A stretch of DNA of 64,000 bases from Amphiduros pacificus (Eukaryota > Annelida > Polychaeta > Phyllodocida > Hesionidae). Every line of letters begins with the position of its first letter. The stretch's first letter is position 1. Where the stretch lies: positions 17,958,425-18,022,424 of the forward strand of contig OX439004.1 of the NCBI GenBank assembly GCA_949316495.1, written 5' to 3'. The position numbers and the translations under genes are program-made. The notes below the pieces were generated by a model that was not told where the DNA came from, made no database searches, and was given only the letters and a program-made list of their open reading frames with translations. Positions 1-14,289 of this stretch are shown in pieces.

Positions 1-1
1 T

Positions 2-373
2 AATGCTGCTATTGCTACCATCAAAACAAAACGTACTATTCAGTTTGTGGACTGGTGTCCAACTGGCTTTAAAGTTGGAATCAACTACCAGCCCCCTACT
101 GTTGTTCCTGGAGGTGATCTTGCCAAAGTTCAGCGTGCTGTTTGTATGCTGAGCAATACCACAGCCATTGCTGAGGCCTGGGCCCGTCTGGATCATAAGT
201 TTGATCTGATGTACGCCAAGCGTGCCTTTGTGCACTGGTATGTGGCAGAGGGTATGGAAGAGGGTGAGTTCTCAGAGGCCCGTGAGGATCTGGCTGCCCT
301 TGAGAAAGATTATGAAGAAGTTGGTGCTGATACAATCGATGATGAAGATGAAGATGGTTCTGTTGAATTTTAG
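2..373 (+). CDS. alpha-tubulin, 3' part of last exon (5' end outside window)
   Basis: Alpha-tubulin pairs with beta-tubulin to build microtubules. The frame is open from the window edge (frame of base 2) to the TAG at 371-373. It encodes the C-terminal ~123 residues, including [20 protein letters not shown], the helix H11-H12 segment with [19 protein letters not shown], and the acidic tail. It is close to the downstream complete gene at 8581-11072, and the first ~40 bases are identical between them. The tail ends Gly-Ser-Val-Glu-Phe instead of the usual Glu-Glu-Tyr. A terminal Phe is known in some alpha-tubulins, for example budding yeast. The rest of the gene lies upstream of this window. 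The family is certain; only intactness of the unseen part is unknown. Confidence 0.97.
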   Translation, partial: NAAIATIKTKRTIQFVDWCPTGFKVGINYQPPTVVPGGDLAKVQRAVCMLSNTTAIAEAWARLDHKFDLMYAKRAFVHWYVAEGMEEGEFSEAREDLAALEKDYEEVGADTIDDEDEDGSVEF

Positions 374-575
374 GTTTCTATTTGATAAATATCATATATT
401 GCGTGTTTTCATGGGTCAATGGGTCTGCGGTTAGATTCTTCATAACCAATGTAAAACACAGTCATTGTACTAAAAGATGAACATAGCAATAAGTCTGCTT
501 CAAGTATTTAACTATGAGTCTATATTCTAAGGTGTTTTTTTATTCTCTGTATGACATGTATCCATAAATGAACAA

Positions 576-581
576 AATAAA
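576..581 (+). terminator. poly(A) signal of first alpha-tubulin gene
   Basis: AATAAA about 200 bp after the tubulin stop codon, in AT-rich sequence with no competing feature; a good distance for a 3' UTR of this gene. Confidence 0.6.
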
Positions 582-599
582 ATGGCATGGCACAACTTT

Positions 600-1904
600 A
601 CACACTGTCTGATGCTTGTTTATCGCGTTAAGTTCTAGTGCTTTTTCTACTTAAATTTATCATAAGGTGAAGTAGTAACTCAACATTTTATTAATAATAT
701 GGATACACTCAATGGTATTGGTCCACACATTATCCAAAGGTATTGAAACATAGTCACACCACACTATGCCACCGGCATACCTAAGATAATCAAAAGTTAT
801 ACTACAGACGTTTATTATGACATATAGACGTCTTTCTTATTTAGTCTTGCACCTGTTGTGCAGTGCCCATGTAAAATGTGACCAAGCCCACGGCATATCT
901 CAATTGTTGCTGATAAATTCCATGTGAAGCCGATCGGTTCTTATTTCCTGGCTGGTGCCCGCCACCAGATAGCACAGGCGTGGCTTCTTCCTAATCATCT
1001 CTCTCAAAGATTAAACTTATCATTTCTCTGTTCGATCTACAAATGTTAAACTCTTTAAAATAAATTCCTATATGCAATGTTTAAAACATTCCAATAACTT
1101 TTAATGTAAAATGAATGCTGATCCATTTAATTTGTACCATATAAATTAAAGATGTTTTTAACAATGGGCATCCATATGATCTTGCTGGTCTACTCTTGGC
1201 CGGAAATACTGGAAATTTGGACCGGAAATACCCGAACACACGAACACAAATACAGAAACGATTAAACAGGCACCCAAAGGCAAAACCAAAGTATCATGAC
1301 AATGGAGGGTGTAGCGTACGATGCTAAACCAATTACTAAACCACTAAATGATTTGTGCATTGGTTTCTTGCTTCTTCACACATAATGCTCCAAATCGGGT
1401 GCCCTCATACCTGCACTGCTTATAAGCACTTAGCAGTAAGGAGGTGCCCACTGCTAGTGATCCAGATCCAATTCCACGTGGCCTCTCGTTGACTTATTGA
1501 ATAACCTACTGTCCATCTTCACAACTATTATAAATAACTTATTGATAGACTTTGAGGTCCCATACAAATATAAAAATTGCTATGATAACACCACTATTGA
1601 AAAAATGGTCTTGGGCTAATTGAGAAATTAAAGGTTAGTCTTTAATTTGAGAGTTTCAAAAGTGACTAAAAGAGCAGTAGCTTACCACTGGATCCCTGTC
1701 CAACAACGGTGTGTCGCAAGTAATAATACTGGTTAGGTATATCTCAAGATGAACTAGTGAGTTTTGAGATGTGCAATTTTGGCCGAGTTTATAGAAAGAT
1801 TGAGAAGTGATTTTTGGAACGTGAATATCTGGTCCAGTATATTTTTACTTTGTTGAGATGTTGATCGCAAATCTAAAATATGGTTTAGATGATCGAAGTT
1901 TTTG
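600..1904. other. intergenic, no gene seen
   Basis: Between the first tubulin 3' UTR and the first repeat block. No long open frame, no recognisable protein similarity and no clear tandem repeat were seen. Confidence 0.5.
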
Positions 1905-1985
1905 CCCCAAATAGGATTCGAACCCTGCAATTTAAACATTGGAGACAGATTACCCATGAGCTGTCTGCAAACCAAATGATAGAAA
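1905..1985 (-). repeat. tRNA-derived SINE head (family with GGGTTCGAATCC box B)
   Basis: Read on the minus strand, a tRNA-like stretch carries a box B match (GGGTTCGAATCC) about 45 bases downstream of a box A-like CAGCTCATGGGTAA. Related heads occur at 5455-5522, 5880-5935, 30905-30990 and 56698-56765, all on the minus strand. The copy is diverged. Confidence 0.6.
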
Positions 1986-3919
1986 TAGGTTTGATCTCAG
2001 CCATGTGTCTATATATATAGCATAACTATATATATAAACTAAGGGCATGAAAGCTCTTGCACCACATTTATGTCAATCTGATGTTCAAATCAGATTTAAA
2101 ATACTTATGTATATCCAAAAAATTAAAGGATATTATCCATCCAATGTTAAGATGGCAAAGCATTTTTAAAAAGTGAAAACTTTACCTTATGCTTTTTAAA
2201 AATATTTCTTTGATGGAGTTGAAAATTGTGTTCCAAGAGAACTAAGAAAAAAAACTGGTGATTGGTTGGTGGAACACCCTCAAAATAATATTATTCACCA
2301 AAATATTTACAAATTTTGCACCCCATTTTGTTTATTCGCTCATAATATTTACAAAGAACAACAAGGCATTGTCACACCCCACTGAGCATAGGATTATGGT
2401 ATTCTATGGGACACTATTGATTTCTATAATTCCCTCTATTGGATCACAGGCTTTTCTGATTTTTGTACAAATGATCTTAGATTTGGGCGGAAATATTAAT
2501 TAAGGTAAGGCTAGGTTTTGAAACACTGAAGTTAAGGATTGGATGACATAGATCAGAAATATCCACATCTCAAAGTCATAAAAGTTAAATTGATAACTTT
2601 ATACATGGATTAAAAATGATCTCATCCAAGGTTGTGATTTAAGCTATCATCCCTTTAGTTGTATATGAGTAAAGGGAGAATTGACATTGCATTGGTCACA
2701 CGATTTCAACACTATCTTGGTTTTTACCAACCATATGGTCCCTATGGTCTTATCAACTAGGCCACACCCCATCCTCCGTGAAATCTAAGAGTGAATGGCT
2801 AATTGTGTACTTTAAAGGCAAGTTTACAAGTAAAGAATATTTCTCCCTATTCTAAGTATATGCCTCTGCTCTTCCAGATTTGGTTTTCTTCCAATATCCC
2901 TTTCTCCAATAATTTTAAGTTAGTTTCTTTATAACACTTGCAAATTCTATTAATTAGTTACACTATCTTGCATGCTGTAGAACCATCATTGGTTTGTAAC
3001 CAGTCGACAAGTATGTCCAATCGGCTAGTAAAGTTGGAGCGCTACGAAGTATATAATCTGCATAGTGAAGTAAACTGGGTGTCACAACTTCTGGGCCCAT
3101 AGGATCTTTACTTCTAGATTTTCTTCTTCAGCATAATAACTCTAAGACCATCATAATATGAAGAAAACTTGGTTTTTATTCTCAATACAAAAGTTGTATG
3201 GCGAGAGCAGCTTCCAAGGTTTTCTGAGCCCAACTTCTGCTGCAAGGGGTTTTAAACTCCCCTTGAGCAGAGCTAAGCTCAGCTGAAAGCTGGCTCATCT
3301 CCTAGACCACCTGATTGGCTGATATAACTAAATTCTGAGTTAAATAATTATAATCCATGCAAAAAGGCTGCCGTGGATCATCATTACGCGTTTTTCCCTT
3401 AAGCCAACATACCTGACAAAAAGAGGAAAGTCTCAGGTAAGTGTACCAGCGGTGGGATTAAAAATATGAGCTGACATCCTGCTGGGAACACTTGCTTGCT
3501 GAGATTAGTACTCAGATTAGTGGGGTTTGTGGTCACTTTCACATGTCAAAAATAGTGGGCAAATCACTGAACACATATCTGGCATTATTACTACACATGT
3601 TTCTTTAATCAAATTGTGGTTTTATTTGACAATCAAAATAATGATTGCAATATTTGAACTTATTTCAAATATAGAAATTCTAATTATGTATTGTTAATAG
3701 TGTTTAAACAACTGTGAAACTAGAGAACTATTTTAGAGGCATTGACACCATTTCCAAGAGGTGATCTTTGCACATATGAGTACATGCATTGTTGGCTGAT
3801 CTCACTGGACAACAGAGAAATGCCCATGTAGGTGGCATGTGCCCTGTTGATTTCCATCCTGTCAAATATGGTCAAATATGGACAACTCAACATTTTGAAG
3901 ATATTGTTTTGGAATATAT

Positions 3920-4649
3920 TGTTACCCACTAATGGAGAGTATCCGTCGTTGGGGGACATGGACGGGGGATCAATACTCTACCAATTAGATAGATACTCTA
4001 ATCTGTCCTACCCTATCGTACTGTACTGTACTTGTTAACCATAGCTCGCTGACTCGCTGGCTGTGAGTTTGGGCACGGATCCTAGCTATCATGTCATACC
4101 CTCATATAAATGACGGGAAGTAAGGACTGCAGACACAGGATATACACAGTGTAATGGTTACCTTTATTCAGTGCTGTGATCCCTGCTTGTCTGGCTAGGC
4201 CGGCATGGCAATGAGCGAGGCATATGAATTACCAACTTTGCATGATACTTATGAAACCCTGACTATATGCTAGACACCCAAGTCTATGTGGTCATGATAC
4301 TGAGAGTCATGGATCTTCCGTGGCAAGTGGTCGTTGATCTCCTTCTTGGCTCCTAGACTGGGGTCTGAACTTCTGAGCTTCTGAGCTTCTAGGAACCCGG
4401 ATCCACGGTTGCGCGTCTCTTTTAAGGGGCCACTCCGCGTCATCCCTGGGGGCTTGCCTACGTGGCTTCCTCACGCGTCATCAGATGGACTCGTCCTGCC
4501 TGCGTATCTAACTTCGGCTCGTCCGTCTTACACGTGACTTTCGCGGAGTGGTGGTTATGGTGACTCATCAACCATCAGTATCGTGCATTATTGTCTATGA
4601 ATGTTTATGTATTTCTGAGAGTCTCTGGGTGTGTATTCTATATCCTACA
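3920..4649 (-). mobile_element. solo LTR, copy 1 (fossil LTR retrotransposon)
   Basis: A 730-bp unit with TG...CA ends on either strand, flanked by the 4-bp direct repeat ATAT (3916-3919 and 4650-4653). It is highly similar to 6891-7604 and shares both ends and a poly(A)-signal region with 18146-18747. The AATAAA and TATA-like signals point to minus-strand orientation. No internal region is attached. Block B has the unoccupied site (near 54780-54800). A 4-bp duplication fits Ty3/Gypsy-like integration, but the family is not proven without internal sequence. Confidence 0.8.
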
Positions 4650-5034
4650 ATATAACATACCAATCTGATGGAATGTATTTAAGAATGTGCATTGTTTGCA
4701 GGTATATTTAAAGGGTTGAGAATGAGCATTGTGTGCAGGTATATTTAAAGGGTTGATGAATTGTAACAACACCTTGGATAGGTACAGTCCATGTTTATTT
4801 TTAAATGTGGATCCAGGCTAAATGTTGAGTGAGCAATCATGCCATGAGAAAAGGTTAAAGCATATCACCAGACCTGTGAGACACATGATAGTGCTGAAAC
4901 ACTTGGAACTATTGCATTGCACTAGATATATTCACAGATGCTCAAAGTTGGCCTCATGGTCAACTTACTCGAAGTTTAAAGTCTATGATAAAATCTTGAA
5001 ATTGTTATAATTCTTATTTTGTCTAAACTAAAAT

Positions 5035-5940
5035 AAAGTTGGAATATGAAGATTTCATATTTGTTTTCTGCATTAAGTTACTATTTATCATATTTCTATG
5101 TTGACTAAAACATATTCAATTCCATATGTTCTGACATGCATATTGCTCAAATATTACCCCAGTATGAAGATTTTATATTTGTTTACTATATAAAGTCAGT
5201 ATTATTCATTTTGTCTATGTTTGCAAAATAAAATAATTAAAAGTATATTCTTCTGATATGCAAATTATTTAATAAGAACTCAAGATTTCATCTTTTTTTT
5301 TGGAGGGGGGGGGGGGTATCAAGTCATTTTTATTATTTTATATTCTTCTGCATTTGCAATAGATAAATCAATTTATGTTTTCTGAAGTAAATATCACTCA
5401 AACAGAATCCCAATATTAAGATTTCACCTTCAGCATGAAAATAATACTTTTCCCAGCCAGGATTCGAACCCTGGACCTTTAGCATAGAAGACAGACATCT
5501 TAACCAGTGAGCCATGTATCACGCTGTGTCAGTACTATAGAAAACTTGGAGTCACAGCATTGTATGAAAATTGAAATTGTTCCATTTCTTTGCTAATAAA
5601 GACATTTTTTTTGTATTTTCTACATTTGCAGAAAAAAAAGGAAAAGATTAAAGAAAACAAAAACACATTTTAAGTGTTCTGACTTTCATTTTGCTCTAAA
5701 AAGATCCCAACATGAAGATTTCATCTTTGTTTATTGTATAAAGTCACTATTTTTTTATAATTTCTATAAAAAAAATGTTTCAATTATATATGTTCTGATA
5801 TGCATGTTGCGAAAATAAAAATTCAAAATGAAAATTTCATTTCAGCATGCATTAAAAAAAAAAAAAAAAAAATATGCTTATTCCTGGCGGGAATCGAACC
5901 CCAGACCTTTAGCATGGGAGACAAAGTAGTTATAGACATT
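5035..5940 (-). repeat. composite tRNA-headed repeat with tandem ~120-bp bodies
   Basis: The phrase ATGAAGATTTCAT recurs every ~110-140 bp (near 5045, 5163, 5700, 5827 and diverged copies between). It is accompanied by TTTTCTGCATTAAGT or TGTATAAAGTCA and by TTCTGATATGCA-type words. Two tRNA-like heads on the minus strand, around 5455-5522 and 5880-5935, abut such units. The same arrangement recurs at 30340-31000 and 56400-56770. This looks like a SINE whose body has been multiplied in tandem. A G-run of about 12 lies near 5305-5316. Confidence 0.65.
5455..5522 (-). repeat. tRNA-like SINE head with boxes A and B
   Basis: On the minus strand TGGCTCACTGGTTAAGA matches box A and GGGTTCGAATCC matches box B, at tRNA-like spacing. 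It is the best-preserved head of its family in the window and sits at the right end of a repeat body. It is part of a SINE, not a functional tRNA: no complete cloverleaf was evident. Confidence 0.75.
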
Positions 5941-5944
5941 TGGG

Positions 5945-6890
5945 GGAGTAGAATATACATATATACAAGAAAATGAAATTGTTCGGGATGTCTAAAAGTA
6001 GAGAGTTAAGGAATAGACATATTATGTAGATCAGAATAATATGAGGAAAAGAATATAAGAATGTAGTAAACAAACCTATATTTTATAACTCTATTATAAC
6101 ACATTTGAGATAAGACTTATTGAATTGAATGAAAATCTTTAAGAATGCATCACACAATTGTGTCTATTGAGGGAGACGTGTAAGACCCAAGACTCAAGAC
6201 CCAAGAATATTTATTCAACCCATAAACATATATACATAAATAATTTATGTTTGTTTTTTTAACATGGGTCCAGGAGACCAAACGTTAAGACCATGAAGTG
6301 GTCGCTTTATATGCCGGCCACCTGAATACTGCACTCCCCAAAGCAGATCCAGGATTTATACATTAACGGCATATTCCACTCTTTGGTTGAGTGCCCAGAG
6401 GTCACACCCAATGCAAGCAGCCAGGACACAATGAGCAAAATATTTCATCACATGGGGTTACATGGCTAATTGGTGTCATTGTTATTATAAGAAAGTGAGT
6501 ACAACAAGGATTTGAGATTTTAGTGGCATGTGTACCAAAATAGGCAGGGGATGGACCATTAATCTTGGAGGAGGAGGGAAAAAAATCTTGACTTTTTCTT
6601 CTCGGGCAAAACTGACTCAACATGAACTGACTGAAAAAGCTGTGTAAAACCCCTGAACAAATTGATATAAATGGTATAATCTTTCAAAAAGATATTTCGA
6701 ATATACTCCCCTCGCAAGCCAATTACAATGATCCATTCTAAATTACTTTTGAGCATATGAAATGGGCAAGAGCACATGTACAGTTGTGTTGTTGTACATG
6801 AGCACGTACATGAGCCAACCAAATGGTAATTGTATGCTAATATGTGCAGACCAATTCTGTGCAAAGTACAGCGTATTGTGGCAGAGGTAG
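5945..6890. other. intergenic, no gene seen
   Basis: AT-rich sequence between block A and the second solo LTR. The open frames here have no recognisable protein character. Confidence 0.5.
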
Positions 6891-7604
6891 TGTTACCCAC
6901 TATTGGTGAGTATCCGTCGTTGGGGGGGACATGGACGGGGGATCAATACTCTACCAAATAGATAGATACTCTAACCTGTTCTACTCTACCGTACTGTACT
7001 GTACAATAAGCATAGCTCGCTAACTCGCTGGCTGTGAGTTGGGGCACGGATCCTAGCTACCCTATTATACCCTCATATAGATGACAGGCAATAAGGACTG
7101 CAGACACAGGATATACACAGTGCAATAGTTACCTTTATTCAGTGCTGTGATTCCTCCTTGTCTGGCTAGGCCGGCATGGCAATGAGCGAGGCATGTGAAC
7201 TACCCAATTTGCATGATACTTATGAGACCCTATCTATACGCAAAACACCCAAGTCTATGTAGTCACGATACTGAGAGTCGTGGATCTTCTGTGGCAAGTG
7301 GTCGCTGAACTCTGAACTCCGTCTCTGAACTCTGACTGAACTGAACTGAACTCCCGATCCAACGGTTGCGCGCCTCTTTTAAGGGACCACTCCGCGTCAT
7401 CTGTGGGGGCTTGCCTACGTGGCTTCCTCACGCGTCATCAGATGGACTCATCCTGCCTGCGTATCCAACATCGGCTCGTCCGTCTACACGTGGTCTCACA
7501 GAGTGGTGGTTATGGTGACTCATCAACCATCGGTATCGTTCGTTATTGTCTATGAATGTCTATATATTCCCAAGAGTCTCTGGGTGTGTATTCTATATCC
7601 TACA
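6891..7604 (-). mobile_element. solo LTR, copy 2 (fossil LTR retrotransposon)
   Basis: A 714-bp unit nearly identical along its length to 3920-4649 apart from small differences; same termini, minus orientation. The 4-bp flanks are GTAG (6887-6890) and CTAG (7605-7608), a one-mismatch target duplication. No internal region is attached. Its high similarity to copy 1 suggests a younger age than the copy at 18146. Confidence 0.78.
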
Positions 7605-7609
7605 CTAGT

Positions 7610-8465
7610 GTATGACTCTACCTTGCCTTGCAGAGTAATAATACTTTAGAGTGTCAGTGGAAATCATATCAACACATGTTAATTAACTCAAACTTAACAC
7701 CAACATTTGTTACGTTATATTCTTTTCTGTTGTTAGGTTGTTATCACATCAGAATGATAGAGTGTTTGAAGACGACATAAAGATATACAAAACAAAACAA
7801 ATTATCTGGTTCACTTTGGTGTATTTTGGCTAATTACAAATCATGTTATAGGTTCACTTCACGATTATTATGCCAATAAATTATTCAATGTGGTATATGA
7901 AATTCTATCTGTACATTTAATTTCATCTAAAATATACAGAATAACCACAGAAAATGTGTAACATTTTCATTTGAAGGATTTAACTTTCATGACGACTTTA
8001 CTTATAGTCCTAATTTGAAGTATTGTTTAGGTAGTATTGGCCAAAACATTTACGTATAGTACTTCATCAAATATGGAAGGCGAATGGTACAGTCCAGAAC
8101 TTTCTTTCTCGACCACTGAAAAACCTTTGAAAATTCCAACATCAAAAATTTGTAGTTTTTTGTTTTATTATTGTTTTTTTTCACATCAGTACTTTTAAAT
8201 GTTCAAAACAATATAAAGACTTATAGATTGTTGTTGATATGTGAAAGTTATGACCAATCCTTCTTAGATTTTCAACATAAATACCATTGGGAATGGAAAA
8301 TTGAGAAAATTTTTAGTAAAATGAATAAGATGGTTGTTCAGTAATGTGCATCGGTACATCGTTAAGTTCCTTTTTATGGTCAACAGAATCCCATTTTTGA
8401 GCCGTCAAGCCCCGTACTGGAGTGAATAGCTGATAACATCTTAATTATGTGATGCTGAGTTGATG
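7610..8465. other. intergenic upstream of second alpha-tubulin gene
   Basis: No coding region recognised. AT-rich; it ends at the probable promoter of the tubulin gene. Confidence 0.45.
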
Positions 8466-8469
8466 GTCA

Positions 8470-8580
8470 CCATGGCATTTGCATCCAAAATAAAAGCATT
8501 ATTATATCCACTCCCATTAATTCCCATTGGTCGTTTGTGTTTCAAGAGTAAGGCTTTGTTTCTGGACAAATTCTATCAAT
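8470..8580 (+). promoter_or_regulatory. probable promoter and 5' UTR of second alpha-tubulin gene
   Basis: The ~110 bp before the ATG contain an octamer-type ATTTGCAT (8477-8484), a TATA-like TTATATCC (about 8502-8509) and an inverted CCAAT (ATTGG, about 8527). The order and spacing are plausible for a polymerase II promoter, but the transcription start is not known. This is inference from motifs only. Confidence 0.4.
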
Positions 8581-11072
<2,492 letters not shown>

Positions 11073-11129
11073 CTTTACAAATGGAGCTTTTCTCCATATT
11101 CATCTATTTTATTCTACTAAAAGCTTGAA

Positions 11130-11325
11130 TTGCGGGTCAATTCTTGGCAGTGCTGGTATTGAATTCAAGTTACAATTTCTTCTGAGTTGGGTTAACCTGC
11201 TGATCTTCTGAATGAACGAATAGAGTGGTTGTTTTCAAGGACATGTGACATGACAATTCTGGAGGTAGTACAATATCTGCTACAACTAGAACTCATGAAA
11301 TAACTGAAAGTTGAATGTGAAGCAA
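11130..11325 (+). repeat. diverged SINE relic in tubulin 3' flank
   Basis: Aligns with the box B-to-tail part of the SINE at 9556-9867 (for example GTATTGAATTC, GGGTTAACC, ATGTGACATGACAAT). A homologous relic sits at the matching place behind the decayed tubulin copy (29018-29175), so insertion predates the tubulin duplication. Confidence 0.65.
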
Positions 11326-11432
11326 ATCCCTAATAAACTCAATCCCTGGACTATGGCACTTATCAATAGTATTGACACAACCAAAGGGACTGTGTGAATG
11401 TTCTTCTTTTATTATCTTAATTTTAAACTTAA

Positions 11433-12366
11433 CATTAGGGGAACAGGGACACTTTATACAGAGGATCACAGCTCTATAAAATGTGTTGTTGACTTTTGCT
11501 AAGTTACCAACAGGTATGATGTCACTATTTCATTGATAAATAGCCTCACCACCATTGTGACGCCATTACTCCTTAAACTACATGAAATAGTGCACCTTTT
11601 TAACATATCAAAACCAGCTAAATAGGTAATATATTTCTGTTCAGAGGGGATCAATGTTGCTATATACACATGTAACATCATTTACTGATCTTTTATGACT
11701 TATCCATTAACCAGTAGCTGTTGTATTCAACCTCATCACTGCCCAGTGATACAAAATAAGAAGAAAACAAAATTTCATCTTTCTCCAAACTTCCTACACT
11801 TTTTATGACAAAATTGAGAACATTTGCCAGTTTAATAATCAAAATATTATTCTTTAAGTTCAAATGGAGTGAATTTTCATTAATGGTCTATATTTTGAGA
11901 TATCTAATTTTCTTCAAAGTCAAGCAAAAGATTGTGATGTCAAAAGTTTACATTTATTTGAATTATTTTATTTACAAAAATGCAAATTACTGTTAAAAGA
12001 CAGTTTCATATATTCTGTCTATTTAAACTATATAGCCTCATTCTAGCTTAAGATTAATATAGTGAAGTTGAAAAATGTTTTCATATTTTTTCTTTTTTAT
12101 TATTTCAAAAAATTCATAATTTTCTGATTTTTACTTCAACTTTGAATCTTAAATGATCAAAAATGATAAAATCTTAAAAGCAAATCAAAACCAAATCAAA
12201 AGAAAATTCTATCCTTTTGCATTTGATATATTAAAAGCTGAAATCGATTTTGTAGTTATCTTTATACAAAACAATTATCTTGGACTATGTCATTTTTGGG
12301 GTTCAAATGTAAGGGACAAATTGTGGTGGGAAAAATTAACTTTAGAAGATATTGTTCCCCCTTCTG
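11433..12366. mobile_element. 934-bp TTAA-flanked MITE-like insertion
   Basis: TTAA occurs directly at both borders (11429-11432 and 12367-12370). The ends are imperfect inverted repeats: CATTAGGGGAACA left and, reversed, CAGAAGGGGGAACA right. The homologous flank behind the decayed tubulin copy runs straight across this place (about 29727-29765) without the insert. TTAA duplication is the habit of piggyBac and Kolobok elements. No transposase is encoded; the interior is AT-rich. Confidence 0.6.
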
Positions 12367-12640
12367 TTAATTTGATAACAACAAATATTGATTTTCAATC
12401 TTTTCATCAGGTCCAATCTTTTGCTGGGAGAATTGAATAAATTCTTTTTGTTATATGGTAATACAAAGCCAAGATATATAATTCCTTAATTCTGTATACT
12501 TTGCTGATCATCATTGCAATAGAAAGCTTGAGAGTTTGCATTTTGAAATCGTACTCGCTGATAAAAATTTCAAATGTGGCATTCAATAAAAAGAAAAAAA
12601 TATCCATATCCATATGAAGCAGGACTGAAGGTTGTACTAT
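12367..12640 (+). repeat. right end of tubulin segmental duplication
   Basis: Aligns with about 29757-30115: shared words include TTTGATAACAA, GAATTGAATAAATTC/AAATTGAATAAATTC, TTGAGAGTTTGCA and AAGCAGG-CTGAA. It shows that the intact and decayed tubulin loci were copied together with at least 1.5 kb of downstream DNA. Confidence 0.7.
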
Positions 12641-13539
12641 TAATAGTAAACATAACCCCATGGGTTGATAGCTCTGCTGACTTGAATGAAAACACATGAA
12701 CTGAGATAAAGTGCAATAAGCAACCAGGTTATGATTTTCCATACAAGATCCCAATTCAGTTTTGATGAGATATTCATTAATATTTTGCAAATCACTATCA
12801 TGTTACCAATGCGATATTTCATGCACAAAATTTGTGATTTTTTCAAAAATCTAATAGCTATCACTAAGTTGTCAAGGGGGCTGCCATTTTGAATAACATA
12901 GCCAATGAGAATCAAGATAACAAGTTGGGGCCAAACAAACCCTTGTCCACCTTAACAGTATTTGTCTCGCATATACAACTGCATCTGCGATGAATGCTGA
13001 ACCTCTGTGGGATTATTCATTGATTTGTACTTAGTCTGAGCGCCAGCAGGGAAGATAGGAAATAAATCTCTTCAAAACATCACTTTTCTCTTTTAAAACG
13101 TTATTGGAAGTTTAAGGCAAAACATATATATCTCAATCATATTAAACAAGAAGAACTAAAAGTACTATTAAGTTTACAAAAAATGGAGATTACCTCAATT
13201 TGTACTTGCAGATGTCAATAGATATTTCACTTTAACAATTCATTTTACCATTAGTATGTCCTTGATATAATTTTGATAGGTGTATGCCATAAAGAGTGAT
13301 TATAGGATAGTGCAAAGAGTCCCGGTCAATCAAAGGGTAGTGATATTTTATTTGTAATTGTAATTTTTGTAATTGCCAATACTGTTTTATTGCTTTGAAG
13401 TAGCCAATGCCGTTTTTTTTATTGGTATGTGGTTCCCAATGCTGTTTTATTGGTTTGTAGTTGTCAATGCTGCATCTCCTCTGAGTGTCTCTATTGGTTT
13501 GTAGTTGCTCATGTTGCACATTTGAGTTACAACCTTTCC
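12641..13539. other. intergenic, short imperfect ~48-bp tandem repeat near 13330-13510
   Basis: No gene seen. Around 13330-13510 the words TTTTATTGGTTTGTAGTTG and CCAATGC recur three to four times on an imperfect ~48-bp spacing. Confidence 0.45.
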
Positions 13540-13625
13540 AGCAACTATGGCCATATCAGTTCGACCCTCAAGGCACTCATATAACCATTAATCCTACACT
13601 TTACCAGCTGTGCTAGTGGGGCCAG
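13540..13625 (-). repeat. tRNA-derived SINE head, separate family
   Basis: On the minus strand TAGCACAGCTGG matches the box A consensus TRGCNNAGYNGG and AGGGTCGAACTG lies at box B distance. The sequence between differs from the two other SINE heads in the window, suggesting a third family. Confidence 0.55.
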
Positions 13626-13739
13626 TTTGCTAATGGTGCATCTCCCCCGAGTGAATTGCAAATTGTTACAAATGTTTTTCATCTTATACTCCCGATGTCT
13701 TTCAAAATTTAGTAAATGAAAGTTAGACATGAACAATGT

Positions 13740-14289
13740 ATTGTTATATTGTTATACATTGTCAGTGCATTGATTTCACACACCCCCAAATAGTTGTAAA
13801 ATCATCCAACATGGGGACATGGGTTACTCATATAAATATTGTAATACCCCCAGATTTTTTGTGTCACAGGAAATGGGTAGTACACCTTTACCCAGCATAA
13901 AAGGCATCAAAGAGAGATGACATTATCCATACACATATTCATGAAACGTTTAAACATCTTCCTCATATTGAAGAAAAAACAATATCTGCCACTAAATAGA
14001 TCAATCCATTTGTGTTTTCACCTGCTACTTTATTTAGTCAAACTGATAATCACTATCGTAGTAGTAGTAGCAGCATCGGTAGTAATGCATTCAGGAAAGA
14101 GAGAGCCTTATCATTTAACGCCTTCCAGGTTGTGAGCACTATATTTTACACATTATAATCTTACGCCTATTGGTAGCCAGTATAGTTCCCACAGTTTATC
14201 AGATTTGTCTTCATGTTTCCTGACCCACTAGTTGTACGTTTTTAATATCAGGAATATTTTGAAATCTCTTTTTTTTCAAGGTCTTGTCT
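13740..14289. other. intergenic, no gene seen
   Basis: AT-rich sequence; a short GTAGTAGTAG run near 14055-14075 is the only pattern noticed. Confidence 0.4.

Larger units (their letters stand above)
1978..5940. repeat. unclassified dispersed repeat, block A
   Basis: This block aligns by eye, in the same orientation, with 53807-56770 (block B). Shared words include TAGGTTTGATCTCA near the left end, CTTGCTGAGATTAGTACTCA near 3495/54450, GAGAACTATTTT near 3723/54680 and GGTTGATGAA near 4753/56231. Block A carries a solo LTR (3920-4649) that B lacks; B carries a LINE (54850-56220) that A lacks. About 800 bp of A (roughly 2600-3390) has no counterpart in B. No coding capacity was seen. The right part (5035-5940) consists of tandem ~120-bp body units plus tRNA-like heads. 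The blocks could be an old non-autonomous element or an old segmental duplication. Confidence 0.75.

Noticed and set aside
5453-5525. Functional tRNA gene
   Set aside because: Box A and B are present, but the copy is one of several diverged heads attached to repeat bodies, and no complete cloverleaf was evident.
3920-7604. The two LTRs at 3920 and 6891 as the paired ends of one retrotransposon
   Set aside because: Each has its own flanking target sequence, and the DNA between them is the right half of block A, not element interior.
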